Origin: Burkholderia sp. GAS332
Lineage (GTDB): Bacteria; Pseudomonadota; Gammaproteobacteria; Burkholderiales; Burkholderiaceae
DNA length: 64,000 bases
Reading direction: 5' to 3'
NCBI GenBank assembly: GCA_900142905.1
Contig: FSRV01000001.1
Span: 1,054,001 to 1,118,000, forward strand
Shown: positions 17,093-27,634 of the stretch, one piece after another
How the letters are laid out: each line of letters begins with the position of its first letter
How positions within the stretch are numbered: position 1 is the stretch's first letter
Program-made: the position numbers and the translations under genes
Notes under the pieces: model-generated
What the model was told of the DNA's origin: nothing
Database searches by the model: none
What the model saw: only the letters and a program-made list of their open reading frames with translations

Positions 17093-19789
17093 TCACGCTA
17101 ACGCTTTCTCCACGATCTCGCGCACATCGCGCGATTTCACCTGCGACGCCACTTTCTCCAGCGCCGCGCGCATGCCATCACGCAGCGTCGGCGTAAAGCG
17201 GCGCCACAGTTCCAGCGAACGGGCGAGGCGGGCGGCCACTTGCGGATTGATGGCGTCGAGCGCGATCACCTGATCGGCCCAGAAAGCGTAGCCCGAGCCG
17301 TCTTCGGCGTGGAACTGCGCGGGGTTCGCCGCACAGAAGCTGAAAATCAGCGAACGAGCGCGGTTCGGGTTCTTCAGGTTGAACGCCGGGTGCGCCATCA
17401 GCTTGCGCACAATCTCGATCACCGGACGCTGCGCGCTGCCGCGTTGCGTGGCTTGCAAGGCAAACCACTTGTCGATGACGAGCGGCTCCTTTTCAAAGCG
17501 CCGGTAGAAGTCGTCCAGCGCCTGCTGCGCCTCAACGCTGCCGCCATTCGCCGCCGCTGCATTGAGCAATGCCGAGAGCGCCGCCGAGCGGTCGGTCATG
17601 TTGTTGGCGGCGTCGTATTGCGCGGACGCGAGGCGCACGGCTTCAGCCGGATCGTCCAGTTCCGCGAGATACGACAGCGCAAGATTCTTCAACGCGCGAT
17701 GACCGGCGGCCTCCGGCGTCGCTTCATAGGCGCCCGGCGTGCGGTGCTTTTCGTACACGGCGAGCCAGTCCTTCCTGAGCGCATTCGCGAGGCGTTTGCG
17801 CACGAATTGCCGAGCGGCGTGTACAGCAGCCGGATTCGATTCGGCCATCTGTTCAGCCAGATACGCTTCCGACGGCAGCATCAACGCCAGTTCGCGGAAA
17901 GAGGGCGAGAGCGACTCGTCGGTCAGCACGCGGGCGAACGCGGCGACCACCGAGTCGTCGAGCTGCAGCGGCACGCCTGTGGCGGCGCGCCCGGCGAGGG
18001 TCAGCAGCTCGCGCGTGGCGAGCCGTTGGCCGGCCTCCCAGCGGTTGAACGGATCGCTGTCATGCGCGAGCAGGAAGGCGAGCTGGTCGGCCGAGTAGTC
18101 GTACTCGACGATCACCGGCGCCGAGAAATTACGCAACAGTGAGGGCAGCGGTTCTTGTGCGACGTTGACGAACGTGAAGGTCTGTTCGGTCTGCGTGAAA
18201 TCCAGCACGCGCGTGGTGGAGTTCGAAGCTTTCGTTTCGCCTTCCAGTTGCAGCGGCAGGTCGGCACCGTCCTTGCCGATCAGACCGATCGCGAACGGAA
18301 TCAGCAGCGGGCCCTTTTGCGTTTCACGCGCGGCCGGCGCGGTGTCGCCGTAGCCTTGCGTGAGCGTCACGCTGTAGCGCTGTTGCGCGGCGTCGTACTT
18401 CGTGCGCACCGAGACGCGCGGCGTGCCGGCCTGGCTATACCAGCGCTCGAATTGCGCGAGATCGCGGCCGTTCGCGTCGGCCAGCGCGTGACGGAAATCG
18501 TCGCAGGTCACGGCCTGGCCGTCATGACGCTTGAAGTACAGGTCCATGCCCTTGCGGAAACCGTCGCGGCCGAACAGCGTCTGATACATCCGCACGACTT
18601 CGGAGCCCTTTTCGTAGACCGTCATCGTGTAGAAGTTGTTGATCTCGACGTAGCTTTCCGGACGCACCGGGTGCGCCATTGGACCCGCGTCTTCGGCGAA
18701 CTGCATCTGGCGCAGCACGCGTACGTCTTCGATGCGCTTGGTGGCGCGTGCGGCTTCGTCCGTCGCGCCGCCCGCCATGTCGGCCGAGAACTCCTGGTCG
18801 CGGAACACCGTCAGGCCTTCTTTCAGGCTCAGCTGGAACCAGTCGCGGCACGTCACGCGGTTGCCGGTCCAGTTGTGGAAGTACTCGTGGCCGACCACCG
18901 CCTCGATGTTCGCGAAGTCGGTGTCCGTTGCTGTTTCGGGGTTTGCCAGCACGTACTTCGTGTTGAAGATGTTGAGCCCCTTGTTCTCCATCGCGCCCAT
19001 ATTGAAGTCGCTCACCGCGACGATCATGAAGCGGTCCAGATCCAGTTCCAGCCCGAAGCGCGCCTCGTCCCAGCGGATCGAGTTGATCAGCGAGTCCATG
19101 GCGTGACGGGTCTTGTCCAGATCGTGCGGTTCGACCCACACCTGCAGCAGCTTTTCCTTACCCGAGCCGCTCTTCACGCGTTCTTCGAGGGCGACCAGCT
19201 TGCCCGCGACCAGCGCGAACAGATAGCTCGGCTTTCTGAACGGATCTTCCCAGCGGGCGAAATGGCGGCCGTCCGGCAGATCGCCTTCTTCGAGCAGATT
19301 GCCGTTCGACAGCAGCACCGGATAGTCGGCCTTGCTGGCGCGCAGTGTGACCGTGAAGGTCGCCATCACGTCAGGACGGTCGAGGAAATAAGTGATGCGG
19401 CGGAAGCCCTCGGCCTCGCACTGCGTGAAGAAGTTGCCGCCCGACACATACAGACCCGACAGCGTGGTGTTTTCCGCCGGATTGCAGATGCTGGTGAGCG
19501 TGAGTTCGAAGTTATCCGGCACGTTGTCGAGCGTGAGGCCGTGCTCGTGCGCATGCGCGTTGGCGAACGCGGCGCCGTCGATCGCGGCGCTGATGAACTC
19601 GAGTTGTTCGCCCATCAGTTCGAGATTCGAAGCGTGGGACGCGTCCGGGTTGCGGCGCACCCGCATGGTGTTCCTGACGACGGTGCGTTCAGGGACCAGA
19701 TCGAACTCCAGAGCGACGGTGTCGATCAGGAAGGCGGGCGGCGCGTAATCGGCGCGGCGGATCACATTGGGCGTTGCGGTATCGGCCAT
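17093..19789 (-). CDS. pepN: Aminopeptidase N (M1 family)
   Basis: An 898-residue zinc metallopeptidase that removes N-terminal residues from peptides in the cytoplasm. The exopeptidase motif GAMEN is near residue 265, and the zinc site HEYFHNW begins at His301 with the distal Glu in LKEGLTVFRDQEFS. The C-terminal helical DUF3458 region is complete. The ATG at 19789 (MADTATPNVIRRADY) matches homologues; a GTG 33 bp upstream is possible. It is divergent from a lipoprotein gene. Confidence 0.95.
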   Translation of the reverse strand: MADTATPNVIRRADYAPPAFLIDTVALEFDLVPERTVVRNTMRVRRNPDASHASNLELMGEQLEFISAAIDGAAFANAHAHEHGLTLDNVPDNFELTLTSICNPAENTTLSGLYVSGGNFFTQCEAEGFRRITYFLDRPDVMATFTVTLRASKADYPVLLSNGNLLEEGDLPDGRHFARWEDPFRKPSYLFALVAGKLVALEERVKSGSGKEKLLQVWVEPHDLDKTRHAMDSLINSIRWDEARFGLELDLDRFMIVAVSDFNMGAMENKGLNIFNTKYVLANPETATDTDFANIEAVVGHEYFHNWTGNRVTCRDWFQLSLKEGLTVFRDQEFSADMAGGATDEAARATKRIEDVRVLRQMQFAEDAGPMAHPVRPESYVEINNFYTMTVYEKGSEVVRMYQTLFGRDGFRKGMDLYFKRHDGQAVTCDDFRHALADANGRDLAQFERWYSQAGTPRVSVRTKYDAAQQRYSVTLTQGYGDTAPAARETQKGPLLIPFAIGLIGKDGADLPLQLEGETKASNSTTRVLDFTQTEQTFTFVNVAQEPLPSLLRNFSAPVIVEYDYSADQLAFLLAHDSDPFNRWEAGQRLATRELLTLAGRAATGVPLQLDDSVVAAFARVLTDESLSPSFRELALMLPSEAYLAEQMAESNPAAVHAARQFVRKRLANALRKDWLAVYEKHRTPGAYEATPEAAGHRALKNLALSYLAELDDPAEAVRLASAQYDAANNMTDRSAALSALLNAAAANGGSVEAQQALDDFYRRFEKEPLVIDKWFALQATQRGSAQRPVIEIVRKLMAHPAFNLKNPNRARSLIFSFCAANPAQFHAEDGSGYAFWADQVIALDAINPQVAARLARSLELWRRFTPTLRDGMRAALEKVASQVKSRDVREIVEKALA

Positions 19790-20005
19790 GGCGTTCTGTA
19801 GTGATGGGACTCGAGCCGTCACGCGTGCTTATGGCGCGCGAGCCGGGCTTGTCGAGCCATTGTACAAAGGCTCGGCGGATCGTGCGGAACGAACTTTTTA
19901 CCGAATCGCCTGGTCAGCGTATTATCGGGGCCGCTCTGCGCAGCAAAGCGTGCGCACGAGCCAACCCGCTCAAGAGTGGCGAAAACAGGCATCACGAGGT
20001 AGACC

Positions 20006-20707
20006 ATGAAATTCGATCGATGGACCCGCCGGGCCGCGCTGCTGCTCGGTGCGCTGACGGTGCTGCTGTCCGGCTGCACGACCTACGTGACTAGCCAGGT
20101 CACGGCGTTCTCCGACTGGAGCGGCAACGACGCCACCCGTACCTATGCTTTCACACGGGCAGCGGATCAGCAGAACAATCTCGAACTCACCACGTACGAG
20201 CGTTTCGTTGCCAACGAACTCGCCACGCACGCGTTCCGTCAGGTCGACGCCTCAGCGGCGCGCTATCTGGTTGGGCTGTCGTACGGGATTCGCTCGGACA
20301 TGGTGACGGTTGCGCAGCCCGTGTATTACAACCCGTGGCCATCGCCGTACTGGGGCCGGTCGTTCGATCCGTGGGGGCCATGGGGCCCGTGGGGTCCGTA
20401 TCCGACCGCGTACGTGAATCAGAGCTACCCGATTTTCACGCACCTGCTCGGCGTGCGGATTACCGAGCGGGCTAGCGGCAAGGAGGTCTATAACGTGACG
20501 GCGCGCAACTCAGACGGCGAGTCGTCGCTGGTGAGGGCGATGCCGTATCTGGCTCGCAGTGCGCTGGCCGACTTCCCCCTCGGCAACGGCGTGGTCCATA
20601 CCGTGAAGATTCCCGTTGATAAGAACGGCGGAGTCTCGAACGAAGTGGCTACGACGGGCGCCGCGGTCGCGCCGGCGTCAGCTTCGGGCGCGAAGGCCGT
20701 GCAGTAA
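20006..20707 (+). CDS. DUF4136-type lipoprotein
   Basis: A 233-residue protein with a lipoprotein signal ending LLSGC (Cys24), so it is probably anchored in the outer membrane. The middle fits DUF4136 (tYaF...n..l....v...I...L...G....da.YLVglsyg). A Trp/Pro/Gly-rich insertion (FDPWGPWGPWGPYP) lies near residue 125. The C-terminal tail is Ala-rich. Function of the family is unknown. A long perfect terminator follows. Confidence 0.82.
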   Translation: MKFDRWTRRAALLLGALTVLLSGCTTYVTSQVTAFSDWSGNDATRTYAFTRAADQQNNLELTTYERFVANELATHAFRQVDASAARYLVGLSYGIRSDMVTVAQPVYYNPWPSPYWGRSFDPWGPWGPWGPYPTAYVNQSYPIFTHLLGVRITERASGKEVYNVTARNSDGESSLVRAMPYLARSALADFPLGNGVVHTVKIPVDKNGGVSNEVATTGAAVAPASASGAKAVQ

Positions 20708-20745
20708 GCGCCGAGCGGCGCGCCCAACGGCATCCGCCTGGGCAC

Positions 20746-20792
20746 AAAGAAAAGCGGCCCGGCAGGGGACTCCTGCCGGGCCGCTTTTCTTT
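20746..20792 (+). terminator. Strong terminator after the DUF4136 lipoprotein
   Basis: A perfect 21-bp stem (20746-20766 with 20772-20792), core GCGGCCCGGCAGG/CCTGCCGGGCCGC, loop GGACT, ending in TTTTCTTT. Its A/T flanks make it usable from both sides. Confidence 0.9.
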
Positions 20793-21356
20793 GCTAACAG
20801 CACGGGCGGCGAGCGCTGCGTGAGTGGCTTCGCTCAAAATCGGACACGCGGCGCTTAACTCAGCAGCCAGGACCCGAAGCGTTGAAGTGTTCCGAAACGA
20901 AACACTTGTTTAGAAAGTTAAATGAAAGTATTTGTGCCTATTGGCGGATGCCGCTGGCGTCCAGCCGGGCCGCAAAGCGTGCTGCAGGCGGCTTTGCAGC
21001 CAGGTCGCGGGCGGTGTAAGGGCCGCCAGGCCTGCATTTTGGCGCTGTCCAGTCCCCCGTCGTACCAGCGATACGGATACAGATAGATACGTCTTTTGTG
21101 GCTGATTTAATCCACAATATTCAGTATGATCCCGGCGACCACAGGGAGCCTGAGACGATCCACCAGATTAATTGGCGAAGGCGCCTAAATAATCGGGGTC
21201 AAGTGCCGTTAATTGGCTGAACCCTATATAAGATAAGAAGATTGGATTGACCCCCGGCTGGAGATTGTCGTTCCGCGCGGCGCGCATACGCTGTGACGGT
21301 TGCGTATTCCGTCAGGCGCCCTCAGCCTCTCCTCGCTTCTACGCGCGAACACCGAT
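20793..21356 (+). promoter_or_regulatory. Upstream control region of the aryl polyene operon
   Basis: About 560 bp without a gene. It contains the inverted repeat AAGTGTT-N9-AACACTT (20885-20907) and a TTGTGG...CCACAA pair near 21096-21115. An AT-rich patch (CCTATATAAGAT) lies near 21223. No single -35/-10 pair is convincing. Given its position before a 16-gene overlapping operon, the main promoter and its regulator sites should be here. Confidence 0.45.
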
Positions 21357-22100
21357 ATGCCCGATCTGCACTGGACCATTCCGGTCGCTCGCTGGTCTAG
21401 CTGGCCTGCTGCCGCATCTGCCGCACCCGATATCGGCTTTATCGAGCCGATCGTGCGGCGTCGCCTGAGCACGCTGTCCAAGGTGGCGCTGAAGGTCGCG
21501 CACGATTGCGTGCCGCAAGGCGAGGTCCGGGTCGTGTTCGCTTCGCGCCACGGCGAATTGCGGCGCACGACGGACATCCTGCGCACCATCAGCGCGGGCG
21601 AGCCGGTCTCGCCAACGGCGTTCAGCTTGTCAGTGCTGAACGCAATGACCGGCGTGTTTGGCATCGCGCGTGGCGACCGTTCCGCGGCCAGCGCGATCTC
21701 GGCGGGCGCCGAGACGCTCGGCTACGCGCTGCTGGAAGCGTACGCGCAGTATGAAACGCAGCCTGGCTCGCCGGTTTTGCTGGTGTACGCCGACGAACCA
21801 GCCGATCCCGCGTACGGCACGATTGAAGACGAAGTGCAGGGCGGCGCGATCGCGATCCTCCTGAACGGTGAAGCGGCGGCGGGGCAGTTGATCTGCACGT
21901 TGTCCGGCGCAGGTGAGCCGGAGGCTGCGGAGGCCGGGCAGGCGGCCAGCCACGCAGGCCGGGAAAACGCGGCAAGCGCGGACGAACGTTTTGCGACCCA
22001 GAGCCAGGCGCTGCTACATTGTCTGGAAACGGGCCGGCCTGCCGTCTGGCAAGGCGCCGGTGCGGCCTGGCATTGGAGGTGGCATGAACGCGCGGCTTGA
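21357..22100 (+). CDS. Ketosynthase-like chain-length factor (ApeC type)
   Basis: A 247-residue protein of the Ketoacyl-synt_2 (short N-terminal ketosynthase-like) family, opening with LHWTIPVARWSSWPA and IGFIEPIVRRRLSTLSKVALKVA. It lacks the active-site Cys and the His residues of a working ketosynthase. In E. coli aryl-polyene biosynthesis a comparable protein pairs with the KS ApeO as a chain-length factor; I infer the same here. The ATG at 21357 is chosen by homologue-like start, although its ribosome site is poor. It is the first gene of the operon and overlaps the next by 17 nt. Confidence 0.8.
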   Translation: MPDLHWTIPVARWSSWPAAASAAPDIGFIEPIVRRRLSTLSKVALKVAHDCVPQGEVRVVFASRHGELRRTTDILRTISAGEPVSPTAFSLSVLNAMTGVFGIARGDRSAASAISAGAETLGYALLEAYAQYETQPGSPVLLVYADEPADPAYGTIEDEVQGGAIAILLNGEAAAGQLICTLSGAGEPEAAEAGQAASHAGRENAASADERFATQSQALLHCLETGRPAVWQGAGAAWHWRWHERAA

Positions 22101-22878
22101 TTACCTTTGGCGGTTCTGCGCGACGGGCATGGCCTTCGTGGTGTTCGGCATTTGCGGTGTGCTGTTTTCGGTACTGGTGTTCCCGTTTGCGTGGCTGTGG
22201 CCGCATCGTACGTCGCGTCAGCGCGCGGTGACGACCGTGATCCACTGGTTCTTTCGCGCGCTGGTCGCGGTGTTGCGGTTCGTCGGCGTGATGGAGCTCG
22301 AGGTGTCGGGCGCCGAGGCATTGCGCGCCGGCGGCCCGGCGATCGTGGTCGCCAATCACCCGACGTACCTGGACGTGATGGTGCTGCTGTCGCTTACGCC
22401 GCGTGCCTGTTGCGTGGTGAAAAACGCGCACTGGGGCAACCCGTGTTTCTGGGGAATCGTGCGCTCGGCGGAGTATGTGAGCAATGCCGACCCCTCGGAA
22501 CTCGTCGAAGCAGGCGCGCGACAGCTCGCAGCAGGCTATACGATGATTATTTTTCCCGAAGGCACGCGCAGCCCCGCGCCGAACCGGCTGCATGCGTTTT
22601 CACGCGGGTTCGCGCATATGGCGTTGAAGGTCGGCGCGCCCATCGTGCCGGTGCTGATGGATTGCGATCCGCCGGCGTTCACCAAGCAGATGCGCTGGTA
22701 CGACGTACCGGCGCGTGCTTTCCGGATACGCGTGAACGTGCTCGAGCCGCTTGGCGTCGAGCAATTCGCGGACCTCGACACTTCACCGTCTCTCGCGGCG
22801 CGCAGCGTGACCAGCGCCATCGAAGCACACATTACTCAGCACCTGTTCGATTATGGATTCTTTAAAACTGGAAATTAA
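22084..22878 (+). CDS. 1-acyl-glycerol-3-phosphate acyltransferase-like protein (ApeD type)
   Basis: A 264-residue PlsC-family membrane acyltransferase. N-terminal hydrophobic segments at about residues 12-37 and 52-65 precede the catalytic NHPTYLD (HX4D) and the glycerol-phosphate-site motif FPEGTRS. GGAGG lies six bases before the ATG. It probably acylates the lipid carrier to which the polyene is attached. It overlaps the ACP gene downstream by 26 nt, indicating translational coupling. Confidence 0.88.
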   Translation: MNARLDYLWRFCATGMAFVVFGICGVLFSVLVFPFAWLWPHRTSRQRAVTTVIHWFFRALVAVLRFVGVMELEVSGAEALRAGGPAIVVANHPTYLDVMVLLSLTPRACCVVKNAHWGNPCFWGIVRSAEYVSNADPSELVEAGARQLAAGYTMIIFPEGTRSPAPNRLHAFSRGFAHMALKVGAPIVPVLMDCDPPAFTKQMRWYDVPARAFRIRVNVLEPLGVEQFADLDTSPSLAARSVTSAIEAHITQHLFDYGFFKTGN

Positions 22879-23152
22879 ACAGCTTCTGATCGAAGCCCTC
22901 GATCTGGAAGACCTGAGCCCGGCCGATATCGACGACGACGCACCGCTGTTCGATACCGACGGCATCGGTCTCGACTCGATCGACGCGCTCGAGATCGGCA
23001 TCGTGCTGCGCAAACAATACCAACTGACCATCGCAGCGAACGACGAACGCACCCGCGATCACTTCCGCTCGATCAGCACGCTGGCCGCGCTGGTTGCGAG
23101 TCAACGCGAAGCGGCGCACGCTGTGAACGAAATCGAAAAAAAAGGGGAATAA
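22853..23152 (+). CDS. Acyl carrier protein 1 (ApeE type)
   Basis: A 99-residue acidic carrier protein. The phosphopantetheine site is Ser42 in GIGLDSIDALEIG. It is longer than a standard ACP because of a charged C-terminal tail (NEIEKKGE). In aryl polyene clusters two ACPs are usual, one loading the aryl starter and one extending. Which does which cannot be told here. Confidence 0.9.
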   Translation: MDSLKLEIKQLLIEALDLEDLSPADIDDDAPLFDTDGIGLDSIDALEIGIVLRKQYQLTIAANDERTRDHFRSISTLAALVASQREAAHAVNEIEKKGE

Positions 23153-23155
23153 ATC

Positions 23156-23407
23156 GTGTCCGAGGCAGAGATTCTTGAACGCATCCGCGCCATTTTCAAA
23201 GAGAACTTCGCGATCGAGCCGGAGCGCGTGACGCCCGACGCGCATCTCTTCGAAGACCTCGATCTCGACAGCATCGACGCTGTCGACCTCGCGATCAAAC
23301 TGCAGGAAATGACCGGCCGCCGTATCAAGCCGGAAGAGTTCAAGTCGGTGCGCACGGTCGGTGATGTGATCGCTGCGGTCGAATCCCTGCTGGCGGCGCA
23401 AGGCTGA
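23156..23407 (+). CDS. Acyl carrier protein 2 (ApeF type)
   Basis: An 83-residue ACP with Ser39 in EDLDLDSIDAVDLA and the typical late helix RIKPEEFKSVRTVGDVI. It starts at GTG, with AAAGGGG about ten bases upstream, three bases after the preceding ACP stop. It differs clearly in sequence from ACP1, so it is not a recent duplication. Confidence 0.92.
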   Translation: MSEAEILERIRAIFKENFAIEPERVTPDAHLFEDLDLDSIDAVDLAIKLQEMTGRRIKPEEFKSVRTVGDVIAAVESLLAAQG

Positions 23408-24065
23408 TGCCATCCGTGCGCTCGCGAATGCAAGCGGCGGCGAGCCAGCCCGCCGGGGCATCGCCCGGCACGGAGCGCCACTGGGCCAAAACGGTGGTGC
23501 AGGTCCTGCTGAAACTCGCTTATCCCGCGTTGATTCTGTGTGCCTGGCGCTGGGACACCCCGCGCTATGTCGGCTGCATGCTGTTTGCGATTCTGTGGCT
23601 GCAACGCTGGGCCGGCAGCGGTCCGGTGGCGACTTCGCTGCGCCGGCTCTCCACGATCGATTGGACCGTGGTCGGCTTGCTGAGCTGCGCCTCGGCGGCG
23701 ATCGTGTTCACCAATAGCGAGTTGCTGTTGCGTCTCTATCCGTCGCTGGTCAATCTGGGCCTGTTGATCGCGTTCGGCGCGACGCTTGTGCGCGGGCCGT
23801 CGATGATTGAAAAATTCGCGCGACTGGGTAATCCGAATTTGCCGCCTGGCGCCGTGCGCCATACACGGCGCGTGACGCAGGTGTGGTGCGGTTTCTTCGC
23901 ACTGAACGGCGCGTTCTCCGCTTATACGGCGTTGTACTGGAGCCGTGCGAGCTGGTCGCTCTACAACGGCGCGATTGCTTACGGGCTGATCGGCGTGTTG
24001 CTGGTGGCCGAGGTCATCTGGCGCTATCTGGTGGTGCTGCCGCGAGCGGCGCGTTCGGAGGCGGC

Positions 24066-24069
<4 letters not shown>
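23407..24069 (+). CDS. COG4648 membrane protein (ApeG type)
   Basis: A 220-residue integral membrane protein with about five hydrophobic segments (starting near residues 30, 53, 76, 98 and 160). The motif VNLGLLIAFGATL..GPSMIEKFARL and the CGFFALNG segment fit the COG4648 family always found beside aryl polyene ACP/ligase genes. Role unknown. Its start overlaps the ACP2 stop by one base and its end overlaps the ligase start (ATGA). Confidence 0.85.
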
Positions 24070-25834
<1,765 letters not shown>

Positions 25835-25838
<4 letters not shown>

Positions 25839-27634
25839 TGGGCATCGCTGCGTGCATCGTCATTCCGATTTACAACCACAAGGATGCGATCGGCGCGACC
25901 GTGGCCCACCTCGCGGTGCACGGCTTGCCGATCTTTGTCGTCGACGATGGCAGCGATGAAGCGACCCAGCAGGTGCTTGCCGCGCTCGCGCAACAGTACG
26001 CGGGGCAGCTCACGCTGCTGCGCTTGCCGGTCAACGGTGGCAAGGGCGCGGCCGTGATGGCGGGACTGCGTGCCGCGCGCGCTGCGGGGTACAGCCACGC
26101 TCTGCAGATCGACGCCGACGGCCAGCACGACGCGACGGACGTGCCGCGTTTCATCGAAGCCGCGCTTGCCGAACCGGGCGCAGTGATCCTCGGCCGCCCG
26201 GTCTACGATGAGAGCGTGCCGAAATCGCGCCTCTACGGGCGCTATCTGACGCATGTGTGGGTGTGGATCGAAACGCTCTCGCTGACGATTCGCGATTCGA
26301 TGTGCGGCTTCCGTCTCTATCCCTTGGCGCTTGCCTGCGAGCTGATCGACAGCGTGCAATTGCCGACGCGGATGGACTTCGACATTGAGATTCTCGTGCG
26401 CCTCTACTGGCGGCGCGCGGCGTTCCGCTCGATTCCGACGCGCGTCACCTATGCAACCGACGGCGTCTCCCATTTCGACGTGCTGTGGGACAACGTGCGC
26501 ATCAGCCGCAGCCATACGCGGCTTGTGTTCGGCATGCTGTGGCGTTTGCCGATGCTGCTCGCGCACAAAGTGATGCCACGCCGTTCGGCTATCGCAAGTG
26601 AGGCGGTCAAGCAGGGCGACCAGAACGAAGCGAGCAAGTCGAGCAACTTGAGCGAACCCGGCCAGCACGCTGAACCACGCGAACCGAACCCCCAGGACTG
26701 GTGGCGGATCGCCGAACGCGGCAGCCATCTGGGCATGTCCTTGCTCGCGCTCAGTTGCAAGCTGTTCGGCCGTCGTTTCACCGCGCTCTGGCTGCATCCG
26801 ATCGTCGCGTATTTTCTGCTGACCGGCCGCGCCGCGCGCGAGGCGTCGAGCAACTATTTCACGCATCTCGGCGAAGCCGCACCGCACGGCAATACGCCGC
26901 GTCCAGGTTGGCTGTCCGCCTATCGTCACATGCTGGCGTTTGCACAATCGGGCTTCGACAAACTTGCCGCATGGTCCGGCCGCGTCAACAACGCCGACGT
27001 CAAATTTGAGGATCCTTCGGCATTCGAAGCATTGGTGGCCAGTGGCAAAGGTGCGCTCGTGATCGGCGCGCATCTCGGCAATCTGGAGATGACCCGCGCG
27101 CTTGCCGCACAGGGTGCCTACGCGAAAGTCACTGCCGTCGTCTACACCGAACACGCACGGCGCTTCAATAGCGTGCTGGCGTCGGCCAATAGCCAGTTCG
27201 CGCGGCATCTGCTCGAAGTCAGCGACTTCGGCCCCGAGACCGCGATGATGATGCAGGAGCGTGTCGACGCGGGCGAGCTGCTGGTGATCGTCGGCGACCG
27301 CGTGCCGGCACACGAAGCGGGCCGCACGACCGAAGCGCAATTTCTCGGTTCGACCGCCCCGTTCGCGCAGGGCCCCTACGTGCTCGCGCATGCATTGGGC
27401 TGCCCCGTCTATCTGTTCTTCTGCCTGAAAGAGCACGACGGTTACCGTCTGTATTTCGAGCCGTTCGCCGAGCGCATCGAGTTGCCGCGCCGCGAACGCG
27501 CGCAGCATCTTGCCGCGTGGGCGCAGCGTTATGCGGCGCGCCTCGAACACTATTGCCGCAAGGCACCTTATCAATGGTTCAACTTCTTCGATTTCTGGGC
27601 CAGCCCCAAGCGAGGCACACATGGCCGAACATGA
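25835..27634 (+). CDS. Glycosyltransferase 2 / LpxL-like acyltransferase fusion (ApeJ type)
   Basis: A 599-residue two-domain protein. Residues 1-240 form a family-2 glycosyltransferase (CIVIPIYNHKDAI, VVDDGSDE, LQIDADGQHD). A charged linker at about 255-285 precedes an LpxL/HtrB-like acyltransferase (LALSCKLFGRRFTALWLHPIVAYFL; HLGN motif GAHLGNLEM). This is the usual ApeJ architecture, proposed to build the glycolipid anchor. GGGAG lies before the ATG; four-base ATGA overlap with the ligase. Confidence 0.9.

Noticed and set aside
18155..19801. 548-codon plus-strand frame opposite pepN
   Set aside because: Shadow of pepN, no recognisable domain.
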